The notes under the pieces are model-generated. The model was not told where the DNA came from. It ran no database searches and saw only the letters and a program-made list of their open reading frames with translations. Of a stretch of DNA of 64,000 bases, positions 11,597 through 22,930 are shown in pieces. Location: contig VFIW01000005.1 of assembly GCA_006386115.1 (NCBI GenBank), positions 434,001-498,000 on the forward strand, in the 5' to 3' direction. A program made the translations under genes and the position numbers. This stretch comes from Globisporangium splendens (Eukaryota > Oomycota > Peronosporomycetes > Pythiales > Pythiaceae). Each line of letters opens with the position of its first letter. Positions within the stretch are counted from its first letter, which is position 1.

Positions 11597-12293
11597 TTTT
11601 ACTGATTAGGCTGCAAGGCGAACGAACACACACAACCAACAAGTTCCAAGTCAACAAGCTGTCATTTTGCACTCACTGTGCCAAAGCTGCTGCTGCTGCA
11701 TGGAGGCTGACAGTCACACGATCGGAACCGCATGGAACCGCATGGAACCGCATGGAACCGCATGGAACCGCATGGAACCACACTGTTCATCCACTGCGCT
11801 GCGCTGTCACCATCGCCAGCTCTCTGCCATACTCACGCGCTCACTCACCTCAGAGACAACAAGGACAATGATCGCCACCACCATTCCCATACGGCGTCAA
11901 AGCTCACCACCAGCGCCACTCAACCAACAGCCCCCACCCAATCAATTCTACACACCAACCTCCCTACACAACCTGAGCCTGTACAAAACACGCATATGAA
12001 CATTTGTATACCTCTTGTCGCAACCGGTTTAAACTGCGATAGAATCGGAACACCTCGCACCAGTCAAATTGAGAGCCACTTTCTCGTTAAGTATCGATCG
12101 ACATCCCTAAGTTCGGTTTTAGTGTACCCCTACCCTCTCCACTCTCGCGGTCTGCTCTCAGAGCAGTCGACCGGTTCAGCAATTCGAACCGCGAATATGG
12201 CCCGGTTCACTAAACAGGTGCTGCTGTGTCCACTCTGCATGCATGATTCCAGCGGTGTCCACATCCATTCCAACGCGCAGCGACAGGAGCGCC
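11597..12293. promoter_or_regulatory. RPS6 / HCCS divergent upstream region
   Basis: About 700 bases between the two start codons. It holds the GGAACCGCAT decamer array and, at 11690-11760, several CTG/GCA-rich segments. A TCATTTTGC string at about 11663 on the plus strand resembles part of an Inr but is far from the HCCS start. The promoters of both genes must lie here. Confidence 0.4.
11724..11779. repeat. decamer tandem repeat GGAACCGCAT
   Basis: Between five and six head-to-tail copies of a 10-base unit; the first and last copies are slightly divergent. It sits about 130 bases upstream of the RPS6 start codon, on the side facing HCCS. Confidence 0.92.
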
Positions 12294-13511
12294 ATGGGCA
12301 ACCAGAACAGCACGCCAGCGGCCAGCGCCACGGGCGGATGCCCCGTCCCACACGACCAACGTGCTGCAGCAGCCAAGCCAGCGGCGCCTGCACCTGATGG
12401 CTGCCCTGTGATGCACGAGAGCACCAAGCAAACCACCGAAGCACTCAGCGGCGGTTGCCCCGTCAAGCACGACACGGCCGCCGGTGCTGGCGAACAGAAG
12501 GAGATCTACAATGTGTACGGCCAGCGCATCGACCCGACCAACATGATGCCGTACAACCCGAACCAGGAGCCGAACGACGAGCAGCGCTACCCGCTCCCGC
12601 AGGAGCGCGTGCAGTCGACGATCCCCAAGGGCGGCACTGAGGGCACGTGGCTGTACCCGTCGGAGCAGATGTTCTACAATGCGCTCAAGCGCAAGGGCAA
12701 GGGCGAAGACGTCCACGAAGCCGACGTGCCCACGATTGTGTCGATCCACAACAATATGAATGAGCGCGCGTGGGTGCAAGTGGAGCACTACGAGAAGGTG
12801 TGCCACCCGGAGTCGGACCCAAAGCTGCTCAAGTTTTGCGGACGACCGGATGAGCTCACACCGATTGCGTGGGTGAAGAACATGCTGGGCTTCGGCAAGC
12901 CTTTCGATCGTCACGACTGGACGATCTTGCGCAGCGATGACACGCGCGTGCGCTATGTGATCGATTACTACTTTGATGACGAAAAGGCTGCCGAGGACAA
13001 GGTGCCAGAACTGCACTCGGCGACGAGCGTCAAGTCGATCTCGATGTACGCGCGTCCAGCTGTGGACTCGATCGGCGACCTCGTAGACCGCGTCAAGTTC
13101 CCTCTTCTCGCGTTCGTCAAGGGGTTGAAGGGACCTGATGTTGCGTCCCGCAGTGCACTCGTGGAGAAGCCGCAAGAAACCGAGACGCTCGAGCCTCTGA
13201 CCGTGCAGGAAGTAGAGCAAACGTTTGCCAAGATTAAGGACTCCTGCAAGAACTGCTTTTCGGACGTGAAGACGTGCCAGAGCGAAGTGGATTGCTCTCA
13301 GGCTGCGACTGCGCTCCAACTCTGCATGAGCCAAATCATCTGCCCCACGGAGGCCACCAAGTTCACGCAGGCGCTGAAGACTGGGGACGAATCACACATA
13401 GAATCCGCGTTTGAAGCCATGAACAACAGCCTCGAGCAGTTCCAAGAGCGAAGCGCCAACGCGATGCGCGAGCAAGCTGCCCGCGAAGCTGCGGCCGCCG
13501 CTTCCAAGTAA
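12294..13511 (+). CDS. HCCS: holocytochrome c synthase (cytochrome c heme lyase) with Cys-rich C-terminal extension
   Basis: Single exon, 405 residues from the MGNQNSTP start; a weaker in-frame ATG lies 51 bases upstream. HCCS attaches heme to cytochrome c (and c1) in the mitochondrial intermembrane space. The N terminus carries three Cys-Pro-Val heme-regulatory motifs (GGCPVPH, DGCPVMH, GGCPVKH) in the first 65 residues. The lyase core runs from NVYGQRIDPTNMMPYNP through HNNMNERAW, which contains the conserved heme-ligand His, to WTILRSDDTRVRYVIDYYF and the VKFPLLAF end. Unlike the human protein (about 268 residues), about 115 more residues follow. They include eight cysteines spaced CX2C, CX6C, CX5C, CX9C and CX5C, then an Ala/Glu-rich helix. 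The extension looks like an intermembrane-space oxidatively folded module. Confidence 0.9.
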   Translation: MGNQNSTPAASATGGCPVPHDQRAAAAKPAAPAPDGCPVMHESTKQTTEALSGGCPVKHDTAAGAGEQKEIYNVYGQRIDPTNMMPYNPNQEPNDEQRYPLPQERVQSTIPKGGTEGTWLYPSEQMFYNALKRKGKGEDVHEADVPTIVSIHNNMNERAWVQVEHYEKVCHPESDPKLLKFCGRPDELTPIAWVKNMLGFGKPFDRHDWTILRSDDTRVRYVIDYYFDDEKAAEDKVPELHSATSVKSISMYARPAVDSIGDLVDRVKFPLLAFVKGLKGPDVASRSALVEKPQETETLEPLTVQEVEQTFAKIKDSCKNCFSDVKTCQSEVDCSQAATALQLCMSQIICPTEATKFTQALKTGDESHIESAFEAMNNSLEQFQERSANAMREQAAREAAAAASK

Positions 13512-13724
13512 AAAAGAAGCTGACGTAGATTTTTGCCTTGCACTTCTTGACAACCGTTTATGTCGGAGAAACAATAAATAAAAAGATCCTCTATGATATC
13601 TATTACTTGCGTGCGCTCTTGCGTTTGTTATCAGTCGTCGTCGTCGTCGCAGACAATCACTTGGCCTTTGCAGTCGACGTATTGGTTGCACAGATGTCCA
13701 GCGCGTTGGTCTTCAACCAGCAAT

Positions 13725-15405
13725 TTAGCCAGTAGCTTCTCGGCTGCTCACAGTGCAAAAAAGAAGATGAAGGCTTGAGTTCATCCGCGCTATGTCAAGA
13801 GCGTAGTCCCAAAATGTGTGCGTATGTGGTTGGGACCAGTTTGCGGTCAGCGCTCCTCTGCCTTGCTTCAGCAGCGTTTCATACTTTTTCCGCTCGTCTT
13901 CTCGTGCTTTGGTTCGTTCGATGACATCGTAATGGAGTAGAATGCGGTACAAAGTATCGCGATTGTGCTCCTGAGCATATTGGATCGCGTTTTTCCCGTG
14001 CCGGTCTCGTGTGTGGACATCCGCGTGGCGAGTTAACAGCAGCTTCACGCAGTCCTCAAGTCCAAGCCTGGCACAAAAATGCAACGCTGTCTCGCCAAAC
14101 TCGTTCTAGAAAGACCTCTCTTCGCATAGTCATTAGGACAACAAAGGGAGACTATCGTGCAATTCTCACTCGTACCTGTGCGTTGACATCGACATCATGG
14201 GATATCAACGCCGTCAAGATCCGAAACGAGTTCTTCGCCTTCACTGTCATTTCTGCCACATCTTTGAGGCTGCTGGTAGTTGTACCGGGAGCAACAAGTG
14301 GCCAATCTTTCCAGATGAAATGCAGTGCGGTGTCTCCATTGGCAGTCGCGAGATGCACGACGGCTCCTTGTTCCAGAAGTTCCTGCACCATTTCCACACA
14401 CAAACATCGGCATGCAGCCATGAGAGGCGTCAGTCCCAGCTCTTTGTTCGGCTCCACACGGCCTTGCGCTGAATCGATCAGTCGAACTGGGACGTTCACA
14501 TCGACGAATACACGAGCCTTCAGCCATGCTACGACTTCTCTGTGGCCAAGATTAGTCAAGTGTCAGTCTATACTGCGCATTTAGGAAAGATAAAGTGCCG
14601 CGCGTACCGCTTGTGAGATGCGTGAAAGAGTCGCCAGAACTGCTCAAGACCCTCTGTGTGCTGAACCTGAGCGAATCGAACCTGACGATCGACTTGGAAT
14701 TGCGTGACGTCTGTCTGCTCCTTTTGCAAGATACTCGTCATCTTGTCAACGTAGAAATCCAATTTCCGGTACGCTGGCGCGCCAAAGTCGCTTCCGAGGC
14801 TATGACTTTTCTTCAGGAGCGATGGTGGTGTGGCGGTGCCTTCCTGTGACGAAGTTGCCGCTGGGATCACATTCTGCAGCAAGAGCCTCTTCTTTGCGGT
14901 GATGCAGAGCTCACGTTCGTTCTCGAGCCTCAGCTGCGCGCCCGCGATCGGATACCGATGCTTCACGTACCGCGCGTGGTACTTTCCTCATGTGTTTAAT
15001 GGCGCCATGTCTCGCAGCGATTGCTGGTCTGCGATCAGCCGTAGCGTATCGGGTGGCAGATCATCAATGCGCGTGTAGATCCCTGGCAACCGCGCCGACA
15101 GCGTTGCGTGGTGAAACTTTGCCTTCTGGTCCTCAGCACGAACGTCATCGATCCGCTTGGCGATCTCCACTTGGTCTCGCTCGAGTTCGTGCAGTCGTCG
15201 CTCCTAAAGCAGGGAGTCATGAGCAGGTGTGTGGGTTTCAGGAAGTGCAAAGCCGCCACGTACCGTCTCCAGGCGCTGCTTCTGCAGCAGCAGCGCGGCT
15301 CCACTGCGTCTTCTTCCTCAGCTGCTGCTGTGCACTTCGCCATTGTCATCAACACCCGAAACGGCGCGATGATGATGAGTTGCTGCTTCGAATAGTGGTC
15401 CTTCA
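13725..15405 (-). pseudogene. F-box/ankyrin-repeat gene interrupted by an in-frame TGA
   Basis: Minus-strand multi-exon gene. Clear pieces: a coiled-coil exon starting about 15203 after a TTTAG acceptor and reading to 14608, then exons 14539-14176 and 14105-13725. The 5' exon (around 15405-15265) is uncertain. The product has an N-terminal coiled coil, then an F-box-like segment starting IDDLPPDTLRLIADQQSLRD, then a second helical region, then three to four ankyrin repeats (GLTPLMAACRCL, GDTALHFIW, GETALHFCARLG, GKNAIQYA). The frame stays open through the F-box except for one TGA at 14990-14988. The residues on both sides (APLNT and GKYHARYV) fit one F-box, so this looks like a nonsense change or base error, not two genes. 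No GT donor exists nearby to splice it out. F-box proteins recruit substrates to SCF ubiquitin ligases. Confidence 0.6.
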
Positions 15406-15463
15406 ACCGTTTAACAATTTGGGCGGAGTACTGTACTCACGATAGAGCTTCAGGGTTTGTCAA

Positions 15464-15491
15464 TAGAGCTCTTCTATTTATAAGAGCTCTA
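15464..15491. repeat. 10-base inverted repeat around a TATA-like core
   Basis: Arms TAGAGCTCTT (15464-15473) and AAGAGCTCTA (15482-15491) are perfect reverse complements separated by CTATTTAT. It lies between the 5' ends of the F-box/ankyrin gene (minus) and the FYVE-myotubularin gene (plus). Confidence 0.75.
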
Positions 15492-15818
15492 AACCTATCA
15501 TTTCTTTGCACCACTTTATCGCAAAGCATTTCGCATGACCAGAGCAAGCCTATCGCATGGTTCTGACGAAGATCCCTTTCAAGAAAACGCCCTTTTTTGC
15601 TATAGGTTAGAAAATTGCTCTGTTGAACTGCTCTGTCCACAATCCCAACCCTTTCCCATCCCTCGCAAACACAAATGTTCTCGGAACGCTCCGCTAAAGT
15701 GCGACTTGATTAATTTCTTCCCATGGAGAAGAGACCCTCGCATACAAACCGCCATATATTGGAGTGTTGCACGCATCAGAATCGAGCAACAAAGCCCACA
15801 TTTTCCCCACGCTTCGAG

Positions 15819-18800
15819 ATGACGACACTGCGGGTCCAGCGCCGCGCATCAGTCCGCCGCGCAGTGGCGCTCGACGCGACGGCCATGGACCTGCGCGCGG
15901 TGGAGCTGCTGAGGGACCCGACGCGCATGGCGCAGCTGCTCGTGCGCGTGTGCGCGTCGCCGCTGGGCGAGGGGGACGGCGACGGCGCATCGCCGCGTGC
16001 TGAACCGAACGCGGTGGTCGACGACGGCGCGGAAGTGGACGACGAACAGCACGATGATGCTGCGCAGGGTGACGCTTCTGTGGATGGAAACACAGGCGGA
16101 GACGACGATGAAGACGACGCCGAGCGCCTGGAAGAAGAGAATGACGATGATGATGATGCCGAGGGTGATGCTGCAGGAGACGACCGTGCGGACGACCAAA
16201 TGGTGTACATCACGGCTGCAGACGAGAATGATGATGGCGGTAACGTCGGAGAGCGTGCGGAAGTGGAAGACGACCTGGAAGCGATGGCTGCGGCGCTTGA
16301 AGTCGCGACGAAGATTGTCGACGAACTGAAGCTCAAGATGCTCGTCAAAGCTGGGGAGCAGCTGGAGAGCCAAGGAGATTATACGACGACGGTGCCTAAT
16401 TCTGCGAACAGTATCGGCAGCAATAACAAACCAGGGATTCCACGCGTCAAGGCTCAACCAGTGAACAACCCACAGTGCATGAGCTGCACCAAGTCATTCA
16501 GCGCGTTCCACCGCAGCCGAAACTGTACGAGCACCCCCAGCTTTTCAGGTTTATTGTATGCCGTTGTGGGTGACGGATCTCACGCGCATATTATCATGTC
16601 TGTGTGAATTGTAGGTGCTTCATGTGGGTACTCCTTTTGCATTAAATGCGTCTCACGGCGGCAGACGCTGCCGTCGTGCTTTGGACACCAAGATGAATGT
16701 GTCCGCGTATGTGACCGTTGCTCTTCGTGGTTTCAAAATGCACTGGATCGATATTTTGATGTCATGGAGCTCTCCAAGGCACCAGAAGCTCGGCAACCAG
16801 TGAAGATCTCAAGACGAAGCAGCATCGCAGTAGTGGGAGACAATTCGTCAGCGGCTCCTTCATCGCCTCTTGCAGCGTCAGGCGCAGGCACAAACGACGA
16901 GTACGAGGAAGAACGAGGAAGCCTACCGCGGCGGCCGTCTCGGCTATCGATGTCTCTTTCAACGTCGAGCAAGAACAACTCGTCGAAGCCTTGGTTTAGT
17001 GGCCATTTGCGTGCTATGCATGTGGGCGACCGCTTGCCCAGAAAGAAAACCAGAACTGAAACCGAACTTGATGGCGATGCGGAGAGTGAGCGAGAAACAA
17101 GACGTACACGAGTTGCGCGGAGCGTTGGTCTCACATCCACAATGGCGTTACCACCTCGACAGCCGGTCGAGATTCGAGACGTTGCTGTAAGCACCGATGA
17201 CGATAATGACCGAAACGAAGACGAAAACGATGGCGATGACTCGTCAGTCGTTGAAGACGTGAACGATGATGAAGACATTTTCCAGATGGAACCAGTTTTG
17301 ACGTCGATTGTCAAACCTGTTCCAGACGAAACCAGCGGCAGAATGAAGCGTGGCGCCGAAAATGTCTCGATCACCAACCACGTACGAAAGAAAGCGTCGA
17401 GGAAATCCAAGTTGTCGCGGTCTGCAAGTTTTGATTTCACGAATTTGAAATCGACTTCGCCGAGTGCTGCCAGTGCCCATGGAGGTAGCGACTCGTATTC
17501 ACTCTCAGTCGAAGCGTCGGAGCTGCGGTCTCAGCAAAAGAGCTCTCTGCCACGCCAAAAATGCTTTGATGACAGTGATATCGTGGACTCTCGCGCAAAA
17601 GAAGATACTGCAGGCGAAAATCGAACGACGAACATTGATCATGCGACGGTTGTTCGCTTCGCGGTGTACAAGATGGACGAGAAGGAAGGTCAAGGCTTGA
17701 TGCGAACTTTGGGGTTCGGGAAGGCAAACCCGGTGCTCGATCGGTACACACTCGAGCTTGACTGCAGCCAGGGCATCGTGCGAGTGAAGTCTGTGTTCAT
17801 GCATCGATACTGGTCGTTCCATTGCGATGCCGTGCAGCAACTTACTTTCGGATCTTCGCCTGGAGTGGCACGGCTTGTCGTGCGTAATGGAGGCCAAGGC
17901 AATCAGACACACGAGCTGAAATTTGCTAATGACGAAGAGCGAGAAGAATTCAAGCGCGCTGTTGACACTTGTCGATCGACAAATATGCGAGCGATGCGCA
18001 AGCCGTCGATCGCAACCTCATTGTCATCGTCACCACAGCTCGATCCGTCGTGTCTGCTCGAGTCTCCAATTATAGGTCCCGATTCGACAAGTTCCCCGCT
18101 TGTTGCTCCTCATCAAGAAGAGCTTCCTGATTCTCCCAGAGCTGTGGATTGTGAAGTGGAGGCAGTTCAAGAGGCAGCTTGCAGCTTACAGCTTTTGTTT
18201 GGTGAAGTTGTGGTGAAAGGCACCGAGTTCCCTGCAACGCTTTTGATCGGGCCAGCTGGGGACAACTATGAATCATCGCAGGTGTGGGGTCGTATTCGTG
18301 GCGTGGTCGCAGTGACCAACTTTCGGGTTTTGTTCGTCCCATCGGAGCAAGGATACATTCCATTTCGCACTGCGCTTCAAGGTGCTGTCCCGTACATCCC
18401 GATTTTCGCGATCACAACGGTGCAAGTCCAGTACCCAAACGGCCGGCGGGCTAAATCGCGCACGTACTCCACAGGCTTACCGTCGATCCTCTCCATCAGT
18501 TGCAAGGATGTTCGGATAATGCGTATCCAGGTGGACGGGCCGTTGGCAGTGTCCGACGAGCGATCGCAGTTTCTTCAGTCTGTCATCAGTAAATTGTCCG
18601 ACGAGTCGCAACGGTACAAAACAGTTAAAAGAGAGTCTCCACCCGCGATGGCTTTGACGAGCAGCTCACCACCGACGTATTTATCACTGGATCACTCGAA
18701 TGGGAACGAAAGCGCCGACGATGGATCGGAAATGAACAGTGCAGTTATTGGAAGTGAAGATTCGTATGTCGGCTTGTCTGACGTGACGGCTCTCTCGGTG

Positions 18801-20626
18801 AACACGAGAAGTGCAAACTCCCGAAAATCGTTCGGATCGATAACTGCTCCGTCTCCAGTCCTGCAGCCAAGCTCTCCAGTGAGTCCAACCGTTGAACTCA
18901 GTGGATCGTTTGCGTTTTCGTACGCGGTCGAATGCCCGTCGGCTGAGTACGATGGGTGGAACTTGTTTGCCGACGAACGCGAATTCAAGCGCCAAGTTGG
19001 TGGCGATCCGCTTGCCCAGCCATTTTTGAAGGTAGGCATTGCTGCATGCAAGGAAACTGATGCTAATGCTCGCATATGTGTGCACTTAGTGTGCTAACGT
19101 TTGTCCCTTCTGTGATATGTGCCAAATTGTAGTTTTACCAAAACGCACGAGGCAACATCTGCAAGACGTACCCATCCAAGTTGCTTCTGCCGTCGTCCAT
19201 GAACTCGGCGACGCTGACCAAGGTCGCTGATTTCCGTTCGAAGAGACGATTGCCGGTGATCACGTACTACCATCGCCGCAACCGCTGCGTGCTAACACGC
19301 TCAAGCCAACCGCTACTCGGTAACTTAATAACTGGTACGTCCAGTATTTCCGATCAACTCTTACTGGGGGTGTATCGCCGACTCCCTGATATCATCAAGA
19401 ACCAGTCGCACTCGTCCGTGTCATCGAGACCCATTTATATTTTCGATGCACGGAAGCTGAAAGCATCTACTGGAAACAGGTTGATGGGCAAAGGAGGCGT
19501 GGAGACCCCACAGGACTACCCAGGCGCGGTGGTTCATCATCTAAACATTGCCAATATGTACCGCATGCAGTCGTCGTTTTTGGCGCTTGTGAAGCTGCTT
19601 CTTCCAGGATCAGTAGACGAAAACGAGAAGACGTGGTTATCGAGTGTCGAATCGACCCGCTGGCTCAATCACTTGCGTGGAGTTCTTGATGGAGCTTTGA
19701 AGATTGCGCGTGTGATGGAACTCGAGGGCTCCTCGGTGCTCGTCCATTGTAGTGATGGGTGGGACCGCACGGCGCAGCTGACGGCTCTTGCCCAGATCAT
19801 GATCGATCCGTACTTCCGAACCATTCGCGGCTTTGCTGTATTGGTCGAGAAGGATTGGTGCGCGTTTGGCCACAAGTTTGCAGAGCGGCTAGGTGGAGAC
19901 CGTAATCGAGACTCTCAGCGAAACAAGAGTTCGCCCGTCATGCTGCAGTTTTTGGATGCAGTTTGGCAGATGCAGCGCCAGTTCCCGTATGCGTTTGAGT
20001 TCAACGAACGCTTTTTGCTTCACGTGGCGAATTCGCTGACTTCTGGATTGTACGGGACGTTCCAGTACGATTCGCGGCTTCAGCGAGATCTGAACGACGT
20101 TCGCACGAACAGCGTGTCGGTGTGGACCCCTGTGCTGCTGAACGAAGGCGTTTTCAGAAACCCAGAGTATGTGCAGTGGGACAAGCCGATTTGGCCGTGG
20201 ACAGGCATTCAGATCATGCGAATCTGGGAGGGCTACTTCTTGCAATGGCACCCGAAGTACTACAATTGCCATTGGGTGTTCAACTTGAACAACGGTCCAC
20301 AATCTCACCAAGTGAATGCGCAGCCTGCGGCTTCAATTGCCAACCAGAAAATTAACTTTGTACCACCGCAACCGATCCGAACTGTCGTCACAAATGAGAG
20401 AAGTCAAGCCCAAGACGCAGCCTTCTTCTCACCTGATCGCCACGATAAGTCCGAGCAATCAGGCAGCACGCCGTTGATGAGTCCTGCACTTTCAAGCCAG
20501 GAAGCCCCGTCGAGTTCCCACAGCAATCCGTCTAGTGTTCGCAGCTCGAATGGGTCCACGTCGAGGCATCACCACTCAGCTACGAAAGCGATTACCATGC
20601 GAAACGTGTTCATCTACCGGAGCTAA
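15819..20626 (+). CDS. FYVE-GRAM-myotubularin phosphoinositide 3-phosphatase
   Basis: Exons 15819-16524, 16615-19031 and 19133-20626 give 1538 residues. Intron 1 (GTACGA...TAG) splits the FYVE finger; intron 2 splits the catalytic region. Order: an acidic Asp/Glu-rich segment (about 60-150), a FYVE zinc finger (about 215-275: CMSC, HRSRNC, SCGYSFCIKC, CVRVCDRC), a disordered Ser/acidic region, a PH-like fold (about 575-690, ending in a FANDEEREEF helix), a PH-GRAM domain (about 750-890) and the phosphatase with the CX5R active site CSDGWDRT near residue 1246. Myotubularins remove the 3-phosphate from PI3P and PI(3,5)P2; the FYVE finger binds PI3P, so it should act on endosomes. Animal MTMR3/4 carry FYVE at the C terminus; here it is N-terminal. 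Confidence 0.88.
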
Positions 20627-20774
20627 CCTGATGCCATCTCACCATCGTTTGAAGAAGAAAGAAAGAGGGAAACGGGTATCGACGCTGGTAAGCGTACCGA
20701 ATAAAGACTGTTTTATAATGTGGCGATGATTAATTTGCTCTCACAGTCCTTCCTACTGCCTCGGAAGGTGGTGA

Positions 20775-22930
20775 CTATGGCTCTGGACAAGTGTCGATCA
20801 CAATTGTTCCAGGACCGCTGGATCCACACTGCCGCGAGCCAAAGATCTTGGATACGACGCCAGACACATTCCGCTGGGCACCAAGACCCTGGACTTCCTG
20901 TCCGATCGTGTACTTGGAGACCTCGCTGCTTTGCAGCTCGACAAACCGTTCCTGCGGCGTAGCTTGCTGGTGGAAAACAGGATCTTGAACCAGCTTCTCG
21001 TAGACTTCCACAGCTGCTTCGACTGTTTCGGTCACAAATGAAGGCGGTGTCTCTCGGAAGAATATGTTCTCTTTGCGCGGCGTTGCTCCGGATTCGCCCA
21101 GGTTGACTTGCTTGGAATGCTTCTTCGCGATCCGCTTGCTTCAAGCATAGTCTGAAATGCTGTCGGAGCCATCTTCACTGTCAGATATAGCTGCTGATGA
21201 AGAGCTCACGTTTTCAGCTGGAACTGGAGTGTTCAGCTCGTCTTCGTCGAATCCTAGCGCTCTCAAGTCGCTAACACGGGCTTTTGGGGTCGAACCAGGG
21301 TCTCCAAGTACACAGGTGACTTCTGTGTCTGCGCTTTGAGGCTTTGGAGTCGATCCAGGATGGTTCAGGCGATTGTAGTCGATATCGATTTGTTCGCCGT
21401 TCAGATCGTCGACATTGCCCAGTTCTTCCGAGGAAGTGATCATGTTGAGCGCTGGTTTCTTCTTTCTCGTGGACGAAGAAGACGAGGACTTGTCCGACGA
21501 CTTCTTTTTGGAGGAAGACGACGAACCCGTGGCTGTTGTGTTACTCTCCGACGTTGGCTTGCGAGATAAACGAACAGCAGCAACACAAAAATGCGATCAA
21601 AACCAAAATCCAGATACAACTCCGTCGCAGCCGATTCACTCCCATTTTTCCTTACCTCGGATTGGCGACTCGCACTTGACCGTCTCGACGAGGATGAAGG
21701 CTTGTCGCATTTGCACTTGTGCACATTTTCATCCTACACGACCACGAGTTGCTCCAAGAGAGTGCGGACGCACTGCTTGTCGTCTATCACACCACATTGG
21801 CAATGCACCATTGAGGCGAAATTGTGATCGCCATGACGGCAAGAGAGATAGAGATCAACGGTTTTGGTTTTCCCAGAACCACAATGCGTACCTGGTTCAC
21901 TTTGTGTCGAACTGCTGCTTTTGGACGAAGAGCTCCTGCGGCCAGTGATTCGTTCAAAGATCTTGGTTGCCTGCTTGTGCTCGAGCACTTGCATTGGCTG
22001 CAGCATCCGCACAAGCACCGTCAGTTAGACATCTGCATCCTCCTCTAACGTGCAAGGACACAAGCGAGTTCCCAGAAAACGTACTCGCTCTTTCTCGAAC
22101 AAGTTCACCACCGAGTCATCGGCGCCATGCTGTTTGAGAAACTCACGCACGAGGTAATACATGAAGAGCTCGTGGTCCTGGGACAGATCGGTTATCGAGA
22201 CCCGCATCTTGTCCGATGCTGTTGACGCAGCGGGTTGCGAGACTTTGCTTCGAAGAACAGTGTGGACAATGTCTGGCATGCCAACCTCGTTCGCCTTTGC
22301 GCTACTGCTACTCGACGTGCTCTGCTTCTCCAAGTCTTTGCTCTTCAATTGGCGGTGGCTCTCTTCATCTGGATCATCGCTGTCGCCACTTTCAAGAACC
22401 AATTCCTTGCACACTCCGCTCTGCTTTCTGCGAGAAGTCGTAGACTCGGACGAGAAGGTGACATCATCGTGATCAGTATCAGCGAAAAAGGCGTGCTTCT
22501 TCACTCGAAACGAGCCACCGATGTTCCGCTTGGACGGTTGGATCTCGCAGCGAACGATGCTGCCACCAGTGCTGCCATCGTCATCGAAGTTCCAGATGTT
22601 CATCGTCTCCTTCACGGATCACCAGACGTCGCAAACACCACCAGGACGAGGATGGACAAACGTCCAATGGACCAAAGCACCGATGCATTCGCGACAGCAC
22701 CGGCACAAGACACCGTGTCGGCTCTCAGCTACAGCTTCGGACAAGACGCACATTGGCAAAGCGTATCTTTCGGTTCAGCTCCAAGCCCGATCAGGACATT
22801 GACCCATTCGCGACGGGTATCAAATGATAAGCACGATTCCCGTGGATCATCAACGGGCGACAGCCGCTTCAAGCTGCGGGCTCAGCAGCTGGAGCTTCAA
22901 CGTCCGGTGGGCGAGGCGCCAAGGTGCCTG
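20775..22930 (-). CDS. Ser-rich, Cys-containing protein, many short introns, model incomplete
   Basis: I do not recognise this gene. Minus-strand coding blocks read on one strand: about 22825-22630 (Cys-rich, CRCCREC), 22615-22088 (VKETMNIWNF through VNLFEKER), about 21980-21896 (PMQVLEHKQATKIFERITG), about 21755-21655, about 21565-21227 (Ser/Lys-rich, then the repeated motif PGSTPK) and about 21106-20775 (ending DTCPEP). A GTACGT donor at about 22087 with a GCTGCAG acceptor at about 21981 removes an in-frame TAA, and a GTGAGC donor near 21226 removes an in-frame TGA. Two joins at the 5' side could not be made in phase, so a pseudogene is not excluded. The C-terminal part looks like a folded domain; the middle is disordered. 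Convergent with the myotubularin gene, 148 bases apart. Confidence 0.4.

Noticed and set aside
12210..13334. 374-codon minus-strand frame opposite HCCS
   Set aside because: Shadow of a strong coding gene on the plus strand.
21130..21230. In-frame TGA (after SISDYA) as possible recoding
   Set aside because: A GTGAGC donor upstream and an AAG acceptor downstream remove it in phase as a normal intron of about 100 bases.
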